A stretch of 64,000 bases of DNA from Shimia biformata (GTDB lineage: Bacteria > Pseudomonadota > Alphaproteobacteria > Rhodobacterales > Rhodobacteraceae): positions 1 through 64,000 of the forward strand of contig NZ_JAFEJK010000005.1 in assembly GCF_016888515.1 (NCBI RefSeq), read 5' to 3'. The notes under the pieces are model-generated. The model was not told where the DNA came from. It saw only the letters and a program-made list of their open reading frames with translations, and ran no database searches. The translations under genes and the position numbers were made by a program. The first letter of the stretch is position 1; every line of letters starts with the position of its first letter. Positions 16,964 through 27,057 of this stretch are shown in pieces.

Positions 16964-17977
16964 ATGGTGACTGCCGACATAGGACGAGTGGAAGGACGTT
17001 TCGTGGCAGGTGCAGGACAGCTGGCAGCGGTGATCGTGACCTATAACCGGCTGGACAAGCTTCAGGCGACGGTGGCCCGGTTCCTGGAAAGCCCGGCCTT
17101 AGAGCTGGCGCATCTGGTGGTGGTCGACAATGCCTCGTCCGATGGCACGGCAGACTGGCTGGCGACCCAGACCGATCCCCGGCTCTCGGTCCTGCGCATG
17201 GCCAGCAATACCGGCGGGGCAGGCGGGTTCGAGGCCGGCATGCGCCACGCGGTGGCGGGTTTTGATCCCGACTGGCTTCTTCTGACCGATGACGATGGCC
17301 GCCCGGCCCCCGGCGCGCTGGCAGCGTTTCACGCGCTGGACCTGTCACGCTGGGACGCGGTGGCGGCGGCGGTCTATTTCCCCGATGGCGCCATCTGCGA
17401 GATGAACCGCCCCTCGCGCAACCCGTTCTGGCATGGGCGCGAGTTCCTGCGCACCCTTTTGCGCGGCGGCGGGCGCAACGGGTTTCACCTCGACCCGGCG
17501 GCCTATGACGCCGGGGTGGGGCGGCCGGTCGACATCACCTCATTTGTCGGTTTCTTCATCTCGCGGGCGGGGGTGGTCCAGGCGGGATATCCCGACCCGG
17601 GGCTGTTCATCTATGGCGATGATGGCATCTACACGCTGGAACTCAGCCGCCGCGGGGGGCGTATCGGCTTTGAGCCCTCGGTGCGGTTCGAGCATGACTG
17701 CTCGACCTTCGGCAGCGATCAGCGCGGTCGCTTCCGGCCCCTGTGGAAGGTCTATTATTATCACCGCAACCTGTTGCTTCTCTACCGGCTGGCGGCGGGT
17801 TGGCTGTTCTGGCCGCTGATGTGCCTGATCCTGCCGAAATGGCTGCTGAAGGTGCGCTACCACAAGGGCGAGCGGCGTGCATTCCTGCGGCTTCTTGGCG
17901 CGGCGGTCGGAGACGGGCTGCGCCGGCGGCTGGGGCGCGGGCTGGCTGCGGTCACGGCCCTGGCCGGGGTGAAGTGA
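16964..17977 (+). CDS. GT2-family glycosyltransferase (rhamnosyl/galactofuranosyl type)
   Basis: 337 residues. GT-A core: AVIVTYNRLDKLQATVARFL, HLVVVDNASSDGTADWLATQ, NTGGAGGFEAGMRHAV and the metal-binding LLLTDDDGRPAPGALAAFH. The NTGGAGGF segment is typical of the COG1216 branch that includes rhamnosyl- and galactofuranosyltransferases such as GlfT1. The C-terminus has a hydrophobic helix (LLYRLAAGWLFWPLMCLILP) and a basic tail, suggesting membrane association. A GTG at 17003 with GGAAGGA upstream is an alternative start. It is divergent from the rml operon and probably uses its product or UDP-galactofuranose; donor specificity is inferred. Confidence 0.85.
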   Translation: MVTADIGRVEGRFVAGAGQLAAVIVTYNRLDKLQATVARFLESPALELAHLVVVDNASSDGTADWLATQTDPRLSVLRMASNTGGAGGFEAGMRHAVAGFDPDWLLLTDDDGRPAPGALAAFHALDLSRWDAVAAAVYFPDGAICEMNRPSRNPFWHGREFLRTLLRGGGRNGFHLDPAAYDAGVGRPVDITSFVGFFISRAGVVQAGYPDPGLFIYGDDGIYTLELSRRGGRIGFEPSVRFEHDCSTFGSDQRGRFRPLWKVYYYHRNLLLLYRLAAGWLFWPLMCLILPKWLLKVRYHKGERRAFLRLLGAAVGDGLRRRLGRGLAAVTALAGVK

Positions 17978-18009
17978 CGCCCGTCAGTTGGTCCGGTCAG
18001 TTGGTCCGA

Positions 18010-18840
18010 TCAGTCGTTCAGGATGTCGCGGTGATAGCGCCCGATCAGGATGACTCCGAAGGCCAGCAGCACCAGCCCGACAAACAGCACATAAGCCACC
18101 GAGGGGTAATCGGGTTGGTAATTGGGGTAGAACCCCATGCGCATGTAGCCGGTGATATGGAGGACCGGGTTGTACCACAGGATGTCCTGCGCCGCTTTCG
18201 GCATATCCTCGTAGAGGAAGAACACCCCCGAGGCCAGGAACAGCGGCCGGGTTGCGATCGACCAGACCCGGTCCCAGGCCGGGATCTTGCCGATGAGGGC
18301 GCAGTTCAGCGTGCCCATGCCCAGCCCCACCAGAAGCGCCAGCGCCAGCGCCAGGAAGATCGGCGGCGCGTCCAGCACGATCCTGGTGTCCAGCGTGAGG
18401 ATGATCCCGGTCATCAGCAGGTAGATCACCAGAAGCCCGGTCAGGCTGTTCAGGATGAACCGGGCCAGGATCGCGTCGACCCAGGTGACCGCCGGGTAGA
18501 ACAGCAGGGCCTTCGAGAACTGCAGTGACCGCGCCACCGTGTTTTCGATGCCACCATAGAGGCTGAAGGGCAGGAAGCCGGTGGAGAAGAACAACAGGAA
18601 ACTGCTGCCCAGCGGCGGGGTCCGCACCACCAGCGCAAAGGCAAAGCCCAGGACGACGATGCCGCCCAGCGGTTCGAGGATGGCCCAGAGATACCCCCCC
18701 GGCGAGCGGCCATAACGCGACGACATCTCGCGCAGGATCAGCGCCATGATGGTGCGCAGGGTGGCGAAACTGCGGGTCGGCAGGGGCTGGGCAGGGGTGT
18801 CAGGAAGCGATGACGGGAAAGCATCAGGAGGCGACGACAT
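18010..18840 (-). CDS. kpsM: ABC-2 polysaccharide export permease, KpsM type
   Basis: 276 residues. The cytoplasmic N-terminus (SFATLRTIMALILREMSSRY, then GRSPGGYLWAILEPLGG) is the conserved start of capsule/O-antigen ABC-2 permeases, and six hydrophobic segments follow. The C-terminal YNPVLHITGYMRMGFYP is also typical. It forms the membrane channel for export of a finished lipid-linked polysaccharide, with the ATPase at 20234. It is divergent from the KpsE-like gene with only 33 bases between the starts, so their promoters overlap. Between its stop and the upstream plus-strand gene are partial repeats of CAGTTGGTCCG. Confidence 0.9.
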   Translation of the reverse strand: MSSPPDAFPSSLPDTPAQPLPTRSFATLRTIMALILREMSSRYGRSPGGYLWAILEPLGGIVVLGFAFALVVRTPPLGSSFLLFFSTGFLPFSLYGGIENTVARSLQFSKALLFYPAVTWVDAILARFILNSLTGLLVIYLLMTGIILTLDTRIVLDAPPIFLALALALLVGLGMGTLNCALIGKIPAWDRVWSIATRPLFLASGVFFLYEDMPKAAQDILWYNPVLHITGYMRMGFYPNYQPDYPSVAYVLFVGLVLLAFGVILIGRYHRDILND

Positions 18841-18873
18841 CTTGAACCTGTTCTAGCGTTTGGCACGGCGATT

Positions 18874-20220
18874 ATGTACAACAACCAGGATGTTTTCAAA
18901 CTGACAATGCCGGGCAAGTTTTTGACGGATAACGCAAATACCGATGAATCGCCGAAGGCCGCCGCTGGCGCCGGGGCAGAGACCAATGGCGCGGCCAGTG
19001 CAGGTCCCGATGCGGGGCTAAATCCCGGCCAGAAACCGGGCCAGAAATCGGGCAAAGGCGGCAAGCGCAAGGGCCCCCCGGTGGTCGAGATTCGCCCGCA
19101 GGCGGAACCGGCGCGGATGAAGCGGCGGCATTGGCGGCTGATGCTCAGCTTCGTGATCCTGGTGCTGGTGCCAACCGTGCTGGGTGGGATCTACCTGTTC
19201 GGGGTGGCGCAGGATCAGTATGCCTCGACCGTTGGCTTTACCGTGCGCAGCGAAGAGGGGGCGGATTCGGCCGACCTGATCGGCGGCCTGGCGCAGTTTG
19301 CCGGGGCCAGCGCGGGCACCGGGGCCGATGGCGACGTGCTTTATGAATTCATCCAGAGCCAGGGCATGGTCGAGCGGATCCAGGACCGGCTGGACCTGAA
19401 GGCGCATTACGCCGCCTATCACGATGTCGACCCGCTGTTCTCGTTGACGCCGGATGCCAGTATCGAGGACCTTCTGGATCACTGGTCACGGGTGGCGCGG
19501 GTGACCTATGACCAGGCCACCGGCCTGCTGGAATTGCAGGTCCTGGCCTTCGATCCCGATTTTGCCCAGGAGGTCGCGCAGCAGGTGCTGAGCGAAAGCC
19601 AGGAGATGATCAACGCGCTCAACACCCAGGCGCGCGATGATGCCATGCGCTATGCGCTGACCGATCTCGACACTGCCGTCGCCCGCCTGAAACAGGCACG
19701 CGAGGCGCTGACCGCCTTCCGCACCCGCACCCATATCGTCGATCCCGCCGCCGATGTGCGGGGCCGGATGGGGGTGCTGAACAACCTGCAGCAGCAGCTG
19801 GCCCAGGCCCTGATCGAATATGACCTTCTCAGCGAGACCGACGTGCGGCTGCCGCAGGCGCGCCAGCGCATCGCGGTGATCCGCGAGCGCATCGAGGAAG
19901 AGCGCGCTTCCTTTTCCAGCGACTCCGGCAGCACCGCCACCCGCGAGGATTACCCCGCGCTTCTGGCCGAATACGAGGGGCTGGTGGTGGACCGGGAGTT
20001 TGCCGAGGAAAACTATCGCGCGGCCCTGGCCGCGGTCGAGGGCGCGCGGGCGCAGGCCTCGCGGCAGAGCCGCTACCTGGCCGCCTATATCCAGCCCACC
20101 CGCGCCGAGACCGCGGAATATCCGCAGCGGGCCATGGGGCTGGGGCTGTTGGGGCTTTTGCTGCTGCTCAGCTGGGCGATCCTGGCCCTGGTCTATTACT
20201 CGATCCGCGACCGCCGCTGA
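18874..20220 (+). CDS. kpsE: Polysaccharide co-polymerase / capsule export protein, KpsE type
   Basis: 448 residues. A low-complexity N-terminus (about 70 residues rich in Ala, Gly, Pro and Lys) precedes the first membrane helix (LMLSFVILVLVPTVLGGIYL). A long periplasmic region with coiled coil follows (AVARLKQAREALTAFRTRTH, AEENYRAALAAVEGARAQAS). A second helix lies near the C-terminus (AMGLGLLGLLLLLSWAILAL). This two-helix layout with a QDQYAST segment after the first helix is that of KpsE/CtrB/BexC inner-membrane adaptors. It would connect the ABC exporter to an outer-membrane Wza-type channel, which is not in this window. ATG 18907 is an alternative start. kpsT follows after 13 bases. Confidence 0.88.
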   Translation: MYNNQDVFKLTMPGKFLTDNANTDESPKAAAGAGAETNGAASAGPDAGLNPGQKPGQKSGKGGKRKGPPVVEIRPQAEPARMKRRHWRLMLSFVILVLVPTVLGGIYLFGVAQDQYASTVGFTVRSEEGADSADLIGGLAQFAGASAGTGADGDVLYEFIQSQGMVERIQDRLDLKAHYAAYHDVDPLFSLTPDASIEDLLDHWSRVARVTYDQATGLLELQVLAFDPDFAQEVAQQVLSESQEMINALNTQARDDAMRYALTDLDTAVARLKQAREALTAFRTRTHIVDPAADVRGRMGVLNNLQQQLAQALIEYDLLSETDVRLPQARQRIAVIRERIEEERASFSSDSGSTATREDYPALLAEYEGLVVDREFAEENYRAALAAVEGARAQASRQSRYLAAYIQPTRAETAEYPQRAMGLGLLGLLLLLSWAILALVYYSIRDRR

Positions 20221-20233
20221 CCGGGAGGGGGGC

Positions 20234-20890
20234 ATGATCCGGTTCGAGAACCTGACCAAGAGCTTCTGGGTCAACGGCAGCCGCAAGGTGGTGATCGACA
20301 ACCTCTCGGCCACCCTGCCGACCGGCAAGTCGCTGGCGCTTCTGGGGCGCAACGGGGCGGGGAAATCGACCCTGCTGCAGATGATCGCGGGCACGATGCG
20401 CGCCGACAGCGGGCGGATCATCTCGGAGGGGACGATCTCGTGGCCGGTCGGGTTCGGCGGGTCGTTTCACCGCCAGCTGACCGGCGCCCAGAACGTACGG
20501 TTCATCGCCCGGATCTACGGCGTCGACACCGAGGAGCTGATCGAGTTCGTGCGCGTCTTTGCCGAGATCGGCAAGCATTTCCACATGCCGGTGCGCAGCT
20601 ATTCCTCGGGGATGAAATCGCGGCTGGCCTTCGGCACCTCGATGGGAATCCGTTTCGACACCTACCTGGTGGACGAGGTGACCGCCGTCGGCGACGCCAG
20701 GTTCAAACGCAAGAGCCGCGCGGTGTTCCGCGAACGGATGAAGAAATCCAGCGCCATCCTGGTCAGCCACGACATGCAGCAGGTCCGCCAGTTCTGCGAT
20801 GCCGGGCTGGTGCTGGAACATGGCAAGATCCAGTATTTCGACGACCTCGACGAGGCGATCGCGCTGCACGAGCGCCTGATGCGCCTGTAA
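20234..20890 (+). CDS. kpsT: ABC polysaccharide export ATPase, KpsT type
   Basis: 218 residues from ATG 20234, preceded by GGGAGGGGGG; an open frame reaching further upstream inside kpsE is not used. Walker A is LLGRNGAGKSTLLQMIAGTM, the ABC signature region is MPVRSYSSGMKSRLAFGTSM, Walker B is TYLVDEVTAVGDARF, and the switch His is in AILVSHDMQQVRQF. It has the short length typical of KpsT/CtrD, without the C-terminal carbohydrate-binding domain of Wzt, so export need not depend on an end cap. It powers export through KpsM. Confidence 0.93.
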   Translation: MIRFENLTKSFWVNGSRKVVIDNLSATLPTGKSLALLGRNGAGKSTLLQMIAGTMRADSGRIISEGTISWPVGFGGSFHRQLTGAQNVRFIARIYGVDTEELIEFVRVFAEIGKHFHMPVRSYSSGMKSRLAFGTSMGIRFDTYLVDEVTAVGDARFKRKSRAVFRERMKKSSAILVSHDMQQVRQFCDAGLVLEHGKIQYFDDLDEAIALHERLMRL

Positions 20891-21029
20891 TCCTGCCTGT
20901 AACCCCCGCGAAGGGCCGCCAAGATCGGGGGCATTTTCCCTAAACGCCGCAATTCCGCCCGGATCGAAACCGCATTGCCGGCACCCGTCCCGGCCAGGGT
21001 GACCGGGTTGGGAAAACCGTGGGGCGGGT

Positions 21030-22493
21030 ATGGACAGTTTAGGCTGGACCGATGGGATTGCGTCCAGGGCCGATGTGACCAGCATCGGCATCCGGGATCT
21101 GGAACATGTGACGGTGGCGGGGCAGGAATTCGTGGTCGCCACCACCGGCGATGGCGGGGTCTGCCTGTTTTCGCTGCTGCCCACCGGTGCGCTGGTGCAT
21201 CTGGGTACGATCGTGCGCGCGCCGGGACAGGAGCTGGGCGGGATCACCGCGTTCGAGGTGCTGGAGGCGGTGATCGGCGGCCCGGACCGTCCACCCCTGG
21301 TGATGGCCGGGAACGCGGGGCCGGGACCGTTCCCGAACCCCGCTCCTGATCCGACACCGGATCCCGAGCCGACGCCCGATCCAGACCCCGAACCGGCGTC
21401 GGTCCCCGGGGTCGCGGTCACCGGGTCCGCCGGGGCGGATACGCTTGAGGGCACCGCGGGCAATGACACGCTGACAGGGCAGGGCGGCGCGGACTGGATC
21501 ACGGGCGCGGAGGGCGATGACCTGATCCTGGCCGATGGCGGCGCGGATACGGTTGCGGGCGGCAGCGGTGATGACAGCATACTTGGCGGGCCGGGCCGCG
21601 ACGACCTGCGCGGTGGCGGGGACGAGGATACGTTGCGCGGCGGTGCCGGGGACGACCTGCTGTATGGGGGCGAGGGCGCGGACTTCCTGCAGGGCTGGAC
21701 CGGCGATGACACTGCCGATGGCGGCGACGGCAATGACACGCTGCAGGGCAATGAGGGCGCGGACTGGATGGACGGCGGCACTGGCAATGACTGTCTTTTA
21801 GGCGGCGGTGGGAACGATACGCTCTTGGGCGGTGACGGTGCGGACGTCCTGCGCGGGGGCAAGCTTGACGACAGTCTTGAGGGTGGCGACGGCAACGACA
21901 GCCTTTATGGGGGCGACGGGGCGGACACGCTGTTGGGCGGCGGCGGCGCGGACGTCCTGCGCGGGGGCAAGCTTGGCGACAGTCTCGACGGCGACGGCGG
22001 CGACGACAGCCTTTACGGGGGCAGCGGGGATGACACGCTCAGCGGCGGGCTGGGTGATGACCTGCTCAAGGGCGGCGGCGGCGTGGACGACCTGCGCGGC
22101 GGCCATGGCAATGACGAGATGCACGGCGGCGCCGGTGCCGACCGGCTTTTCGGCTATTACGACGACGATCTGTTGATCGGCAACAACGGCGAGGATGTGC
22201 TGAACGGGGATGCGGGAGACGACACGCTGGATGGCGGCTCCGGGCGCGACCGGCTGACCGGCGGCGCGGGCGCGGATTGCTTTGTCTTCCGGCCCGGCGG
22301 CCACCGCGACCGGATCACCGATTTCACCCCCGGCACCGACCGGGTCGAGTTCCACATTTCGGGCCTTGGCTGGGATGACCTAGAACGGTTCGACCGGGAC
22401 GACGGGGTGCAGATCGTCTGGGATGGCGGCGGGGTGCTGCTGGAAGGGATGGTGGAAACCGCCCTCGACCCGGACGATTTCCTGTTTTTCTAG
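21030..22493 (+). CDS. RTX (hemolysin-type calcium-binding repeat) protein
   Basis: 487 residues. Residues 1-95 are a small beta-rich segment (VAGQEFVVATTGDGGVCLFS), reminiscent of a propeller blade, with no enzyme motif. Residues about 105-130 are a PDPTPDPEPTPDPDPEP linker. From residue about 135 to 435 there are many GGxGxDxLx nonapeptide repeats, for example GGAGDDLLYGGEGADFLQG. The last 60 residues (DCFVFRPGGHRDRITDFTPG, then VEFHISGLGW) are the usual C-terminal cap. It has no signal peptide, as expected for type I secretion with a C-terminal signal; no type I exporter is encoded here. It contains a 108-base internal duplication (28 identical bases at 21840 and 21948). It is convergent with the protease gene, 9 bases apart. 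Confidence 0.88.
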   Translation: MDSLGWTDGIASRADVTSIGIRDLEHVTVAGQEFVVATTGDGGVCLFSLLPTGALVHLGTIVRAPGQELGGITAFEVLEAVIGGPDRPPLVMAGNAGPGPFPNPAPDPTPDPEPTPDPDPEPASVPGVAVTGSAGADTLEGTAGNDTLTGQGGADWITGAEGDDLILADGGADTVAGGSGDDSILGGPGRDDLRGGGDEDTLRGGAGDDLLYGGEGADFLQGWTGDDTADGGDGNDTLQGNEGADWMDGGTGNDCLLGGGGNDTLLGGDGADVLRGGKLDDSLEGGDGNDSLYGGDGADTLLGGGGADVLRGGKLGDSLDGDGGDDSLYGGSGDDTLSGGLGDDLLKGGGGVDDLRGGHGNDEMHGGAGADRLFGYYDDDLLIGNNGEDVLNGDAGDDTLDGGSGRDRLTGGAGADCFVFRPGGHRDRITDFTPGTDRVEFHISGLGWDDLERFDRDDGVQIVWDGGGVLLEGMVETALDPDDFLFF

Positions 22494-22502
22494 GGTCGGG
22501 AG

Positions 22503-24440
22503 TCAGACCAGGGCGATGTCGTCGGCCAGGTCCGCGGTGCTGGTCAGCCCCTCAAGGGTGATGCTGTCGCTGCCGCCGAAGTCGAACACCACGTCGCCGC
22601 CGATCACCGAGGCGAATTGCGTGACCACCTCGACCGCGGTGAGGGCGCCGCTCCAGAGACCGGCATCCAGTTCCAGCATGTCATGTCCAAGCTCGAAATC
22701 GGTGACGGTGTCATGGCCGATCTCGCCCTTTTTCAGCAGGAAGCGGAACTGGTCGGCCCCGGCATCGCCGGTCAGGATGTCATCCCCGGCATGGCCCAGC
22801 AGCCGGTCCTTGCCCGCCCCGCCGATCAGCGTGTCCTTGCCCGCCCCGCCATTGAGCCGGTCATGGCCGGTGCCGCCTTCCAGGATATCCTTCCCTCCGC
22901 CGCCAAGTAGGAGGTCGCCCTGGGCGTCACCCTGCAGCTCGTCCGCGCCGCCGTGACCATAAAGCTTGTCCCGTCCGCCGCCGCCGCTCAGCTCGTCGCC
23001 GCCGGTGCCACCAAACAGCTGGTCGTTGCCAGCTTCGCCCATCAGGATGTCGGCCTTGGCGTTGCCGCGGATCACGTCATTGCCATTGCCGCCAAGGATC
23101 TGGTTCGCGGCGCCGTTGCCGGTCAGGATGTCATCGGCGCCGCCGCCTTTCAGGTTCTCGATCACGGTGTTGGCGTCGATGACCACATTCCCGGCAAGCC
23201 CGGCGAGATTCAGGATTGTGCCGGGCGCGAGGTCGATGACCTGGGCCGTGGTCGCGGTCTCGAGGTTCAGCGTGTCGATGCCGCCGGTGTCGTAGATGGT
23301 GAAGCCGATCGGCCCGCCGTCATAGATCGCGGTGTCGATGCCCAGGAATAGCTCGTTCATGACATCTTCCAACCAGCCGCCGACATTGGAATGCGCGCCC
23401 CAGACGGTGTTGCCGCCATAGACCGAGGCGGCCCCGTAAAGCGCGGCGATGGCGGCGATATCGGCCGACATCGGCGACACGACGGTCACGTCATCACCCG
23501 AGACATTGGGGTTCTCAGCGACCGAGAAATAACTCATCAGCGTCATCTGGGTGCTGTCGTTGACATAGACATTGTCGACCCCGAATGTCGCCGATCCGTC
23601 ATAGGGCCCGGCATGGCCGATCCCCAGCGCGTGGCCGATCTCGTGCAGGAAGGTCTGGAAGGAATAGCTGTCGATCGTGGACCCATAGGCCGAGATCCAG
23701 GTGGTCGAGATATTGACCGTCGAGGCCGCGTTGATCCCGTCGACCGGGTTGAAGGAACTGGGTCCGGCAAAGGCGCCGGGCTGGCTGTCGTCAAAGACGA
23801 TATCGGCCGAGGAGGAAGAGGTGCGCCGGAAGGTGATCCCCAGCGCGGTGCCCCAGGTTTCAAGCGCCCATTCCGCCAGCGCCTGGCCATCGGAGGTGAG
23901 ACCCGAGATATTGTAGGTCAGCGTGTCGCCGGGACCGGCGTCGAAGTGGATCGGCACGCTGTAGCCCCAGCCGAACTCGGTCATGTAGGTGGCGATCTGG
24001 TCGACCGAGAAGGTCGAGGTTGACACTTCCAGCGCGTAATCGCCGGTATTGGTGCCGAAGCTGCCGACATTCAGGTAATAGGTGCCGGTTGTCGGAGCGG
24101 TGAACTCGACCAGCGAGAACAGGTTGTTGATCTCGACGTCGTCATTGAAGGCAAGCTGGGTGCCGGAACTGTTATGGACCGCAAGCGTGGTGTCCGAGAG
24201 CCCGTCGAAATAGCCGTTCACCCCGCGCACCCAGAAGACGTAATCCTCGCCGGCGGTCAGTTCGACCGCGATCCAGTCCTGGTCGCTGCCCGACCCGATC
24301 GTGCCCAGGAACGTGTCGTCCACCGACACCGAGGCCGTGGTCGCCGTGCTTGCGGCGGCATCGCCGGATTCGGCGATATCGGCCCCCAGAAGGGCGCTGC
24401 TGGTGGGATTGAACCCGTCAGGGCTGGATTTGGCAGTCAT
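22503..24440 (-). CDS. Secreted serralysin-type metalloprotease (M10B) with RTX repeats
   Basis: 645 residues from ATG 24440 (CGGAG upstream); the longer frame to 24524 is unsupported. Residues about 35-140 form a pre-peptidase-like beta domain (DQDWIAVELTAGEDYVFWVR, TGTYYLNVGSFGTNTGDYAL). The zinc site HEIGHALGIGH starts at residue about 266, with the Met-turn LMSYFS following, so this is a metzincin. RTX nonapeptides (GGNGNDVIRG, GGTGGDELSGGGGRDKLYG) occupy residues about 440-580. The C-terminal part (DQFRFLLKKGEIGHDTVTDF) is the type I secretion end. It should degrade proteins outside the cell, with Ca2+ and Zn2+. It is divergent from glf with 272 bases between the starts. Confidence 0.93.
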   Translation of the reverse strand: MTAKSSPDGFNPTSSALLGADIAESGDAAASTATTASVSVDDTFLGTIGSGSDQDWIAVELTAGEDYVFWVRGVNGYFDGLSDTTLAVHNSSGTQLAFNDDVEINNLFSLVEFTAPTTGTYYLNVGSFGTNTGDYALEVSTSTFSVDQIATYMTEFGWGYSVPIHFDAGPGDTLTYNISGLTSDGQALAEWALETWGTALGITFRRTSSSSADIVFDDSQPGAFAGPSSFNPVDGINAASTVNISTTWISAYGSTIDSYSFQTFLHEIGHALGIGHAGPYDGSATFGVDNVYVNDSTQMTLMSYFSVAENPNVSGDDVTVVSPMSADIAAIAALYGAASVYGGNTVWGAHSNVGGWLEDVMNELFLGIDTAIYDGGPIGFTIYDTGGIDTLNLETATTAQVIDLAPGTILNLAGLAGNVVIDANTVIENLKGGGADDILTGNGAANQILGGNGNDVIRGNAKADILMGEAGNDQLFGGTGGDELSGGGGRDKLYGHGGADELQGDAQGDLLLGGGGKDILEGGTGHDRLNGGAGKDTLIGGAGKDRLLGHAGDDILTGDAGADQFRFLLKKGEIGHDTVTDFELGHDMLELDAGLWSGALTAVEVVTQFASVIGGDVVFDFGGSDSITLEGLTSTADLADDIALV

Positions 24441-24580
24441 GTTGTCGCTCCGCTTGAGTGCCCCATGCTGGTGGTCTCGGGCTGTGTGTTGTCCGGTTAC
24501 GTCTCCGGCGGCTCCGCAAGGCATGGTTCCGGGGACCAGTTCTAATCTAACTTGCGGTCGTGTTTATAGACCTGATTTGA

Positions 24581-25852
<1,272 letters not shown>

Positions 25853-25896
25853 CAACAGTATTTGTCAATCGGCTGACCGGGATAACGGATCGGGGA

Positions 25897-27057
25897 TCAG
25901 CCCCGGGTCAGCGCCTTGATCCGGGTTTCGCGGAAATGCTTGGGCCAGGGCTGACGCTTGTTGTGCATCATCTCGGAAATGAGATTGGCCAGGGCCACGA
26001 GGTCGCGGATCTCGTCGGCGCTGAAATGGTCCTCGGGGCGCAGGCTCTGGGCGGTTTCGGGGGCCTGGTCGACGGTCTTTTCCAGCTCGGTCTGCAACAG
26101 CGGCCTCCCGTCAAAGAAGGTGCCGTCCATGTCGCGGGCATCGGTCATGTAGACCTCGGCCATCCGTCGGGCCAGTCCCTTGTGGATGCGCAGCTTCTCG
26201 TCACTGGCGCCGGGGGCCGTGCCCAGGTGCCGCGCCACCGCCCAGCCCAGAGCCAGCCGGTGTTCGCGCGGGATATCGCGCACCCGGTCTTGGATCAGCC
26301 GGACGATCATCAGGTCGCGCAGCGGCAGCGATTCATTGGCCGCCGTCACCTGGTCCAGCCGATAGGGGGTGCCGTCCAGGGTGGCCTGCAGGAAATCCTC
26401 GACCACCGAGCCCTGGTGCAATTCGGCACGGATCATCGGGCGCAGGGTGAAATCCGCTCCGAAGGCGCTGTGCCACCTGCCGAAACGGGGGGCATAGATG
26501 AACCGGCCATTCTGCTGCACCCGGTCGAGGAAATCCTCGATACGGTGGTCGTGGAACAGGCCGATCTTGATCTGTTCGACGCAGCTGGACAGCACCCGGG
26601 CGGCATGCGGACGGACATAGGCGATGACCTGCATCGACTGGGCGCACTGGCTGAAATGCCGGTCCCAGACGGCCCGGGCCTTGTCCGGGCTGACCCCTTC
26701 CAGGTCCTCGCCCGAGATCACGGTGAAATCGGCATGGAGCCCCGAGATCTGCCGGGCCAGCTGTGCCAGCGGCGCGGCGGCCTCGCCCCGGCCGGCGGCA
26801 TCGAAGGATTTGCGCAGGTAGTTATGGGCAAGCTGGGCGGGGTAATACAGGGTCTTGCCCTCAGGCGTCACACGCCCCGCCGCCAGCGCATACTGGATCG
26901 AGGTCGACCCGGTCTTGTGATCGCCCACATGCAGGATCAGCTTGCCGGTCTTCGGTGCCCCCGCGGGCAGAGGTGCCGGGGGGGTGCCGGTTTTCCGACC
27001 GGGTTTCTGGCCCCGGCCGGGCCGGGCGGCGCGCATCCGGCGCAGGATGTTCAGCAT
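25897..27057 (-). CDS. Sulfotransferase-like P-loop protein
   Basis: 386 residues. After a basic, Pro/Gly-rich N-terminus comes LILHVGDHKTGSTSIQYALA, the phosphosulfate-binding P-loop of the 'HKTGSTSIQ' sulfotransferase-like family common in marine bacteria, which is predicted to use PAPS. A second conserved zone is FTVISGEDLEGVSPDKARAV, followed by MQVIAYVRPHAARVLSSCVE, where R...S matches the 3'-phosphate-binding motif. It is the last gene of a four-gene minus-strand run and its start overlaps the upstream stop by 7 bases. It probably sulfates a sugar of the exported glycan; the substrate is unknown. Confidence 0.78.
   Translation of the reverse strand: MLNILRRMRAARPGRGQKPGRKTGTPPAPLPAGAPKTGKLILHVGDHKTGSTSIQYALAAGRVTPEGKTLYYPAQLAHNYLRKSFDAAGRGEAAAPLAQLARQISGLHADFTVISGEDLEGVSPDKARAVWDRHFSQCAQSMQVIAYVRPHAARVLSSCVEQIKIGLFHDHRIEDFLDRVQQNGRFIYAPRFGRWHSAFGADFTLRPMIRAELHQGSVVEDFLQATLDGTPYRLDQVTAANESLPLRDLMIVRLIQDRVRDIPREHRLALGWAVARHLGTAPGASDEKLRIHKGLARRMAEVYMTDARDMDGTFFDGRPLLQTELEKTVDQAPETAQSLRPEDHFSADEIRDLVALANLISEMMHNKRQPWPKHFRETRIKALTRG

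Noticed and set aside
17978-18009. Repeated CAGTTGGTCCG between the GT2 gene and kpsM
   Set aside because: Only two to three short imperfect copies in a 32-base gap between convergent genes; no hairpin or known site, probably trivial.
20903-20936. Possible terminator after kpsT
   Set aside because: CCCCCG and CGGGGG could pair, but the loop is 17 bases and the T run only four; too weak to call.
20168-21895. Long minus-strand frame rich in Pro and Ser
   Set aside because: It is the antisense of kpsT and of the RTX repeats; its repetitive look is a mirror of the GGxGxD codons.
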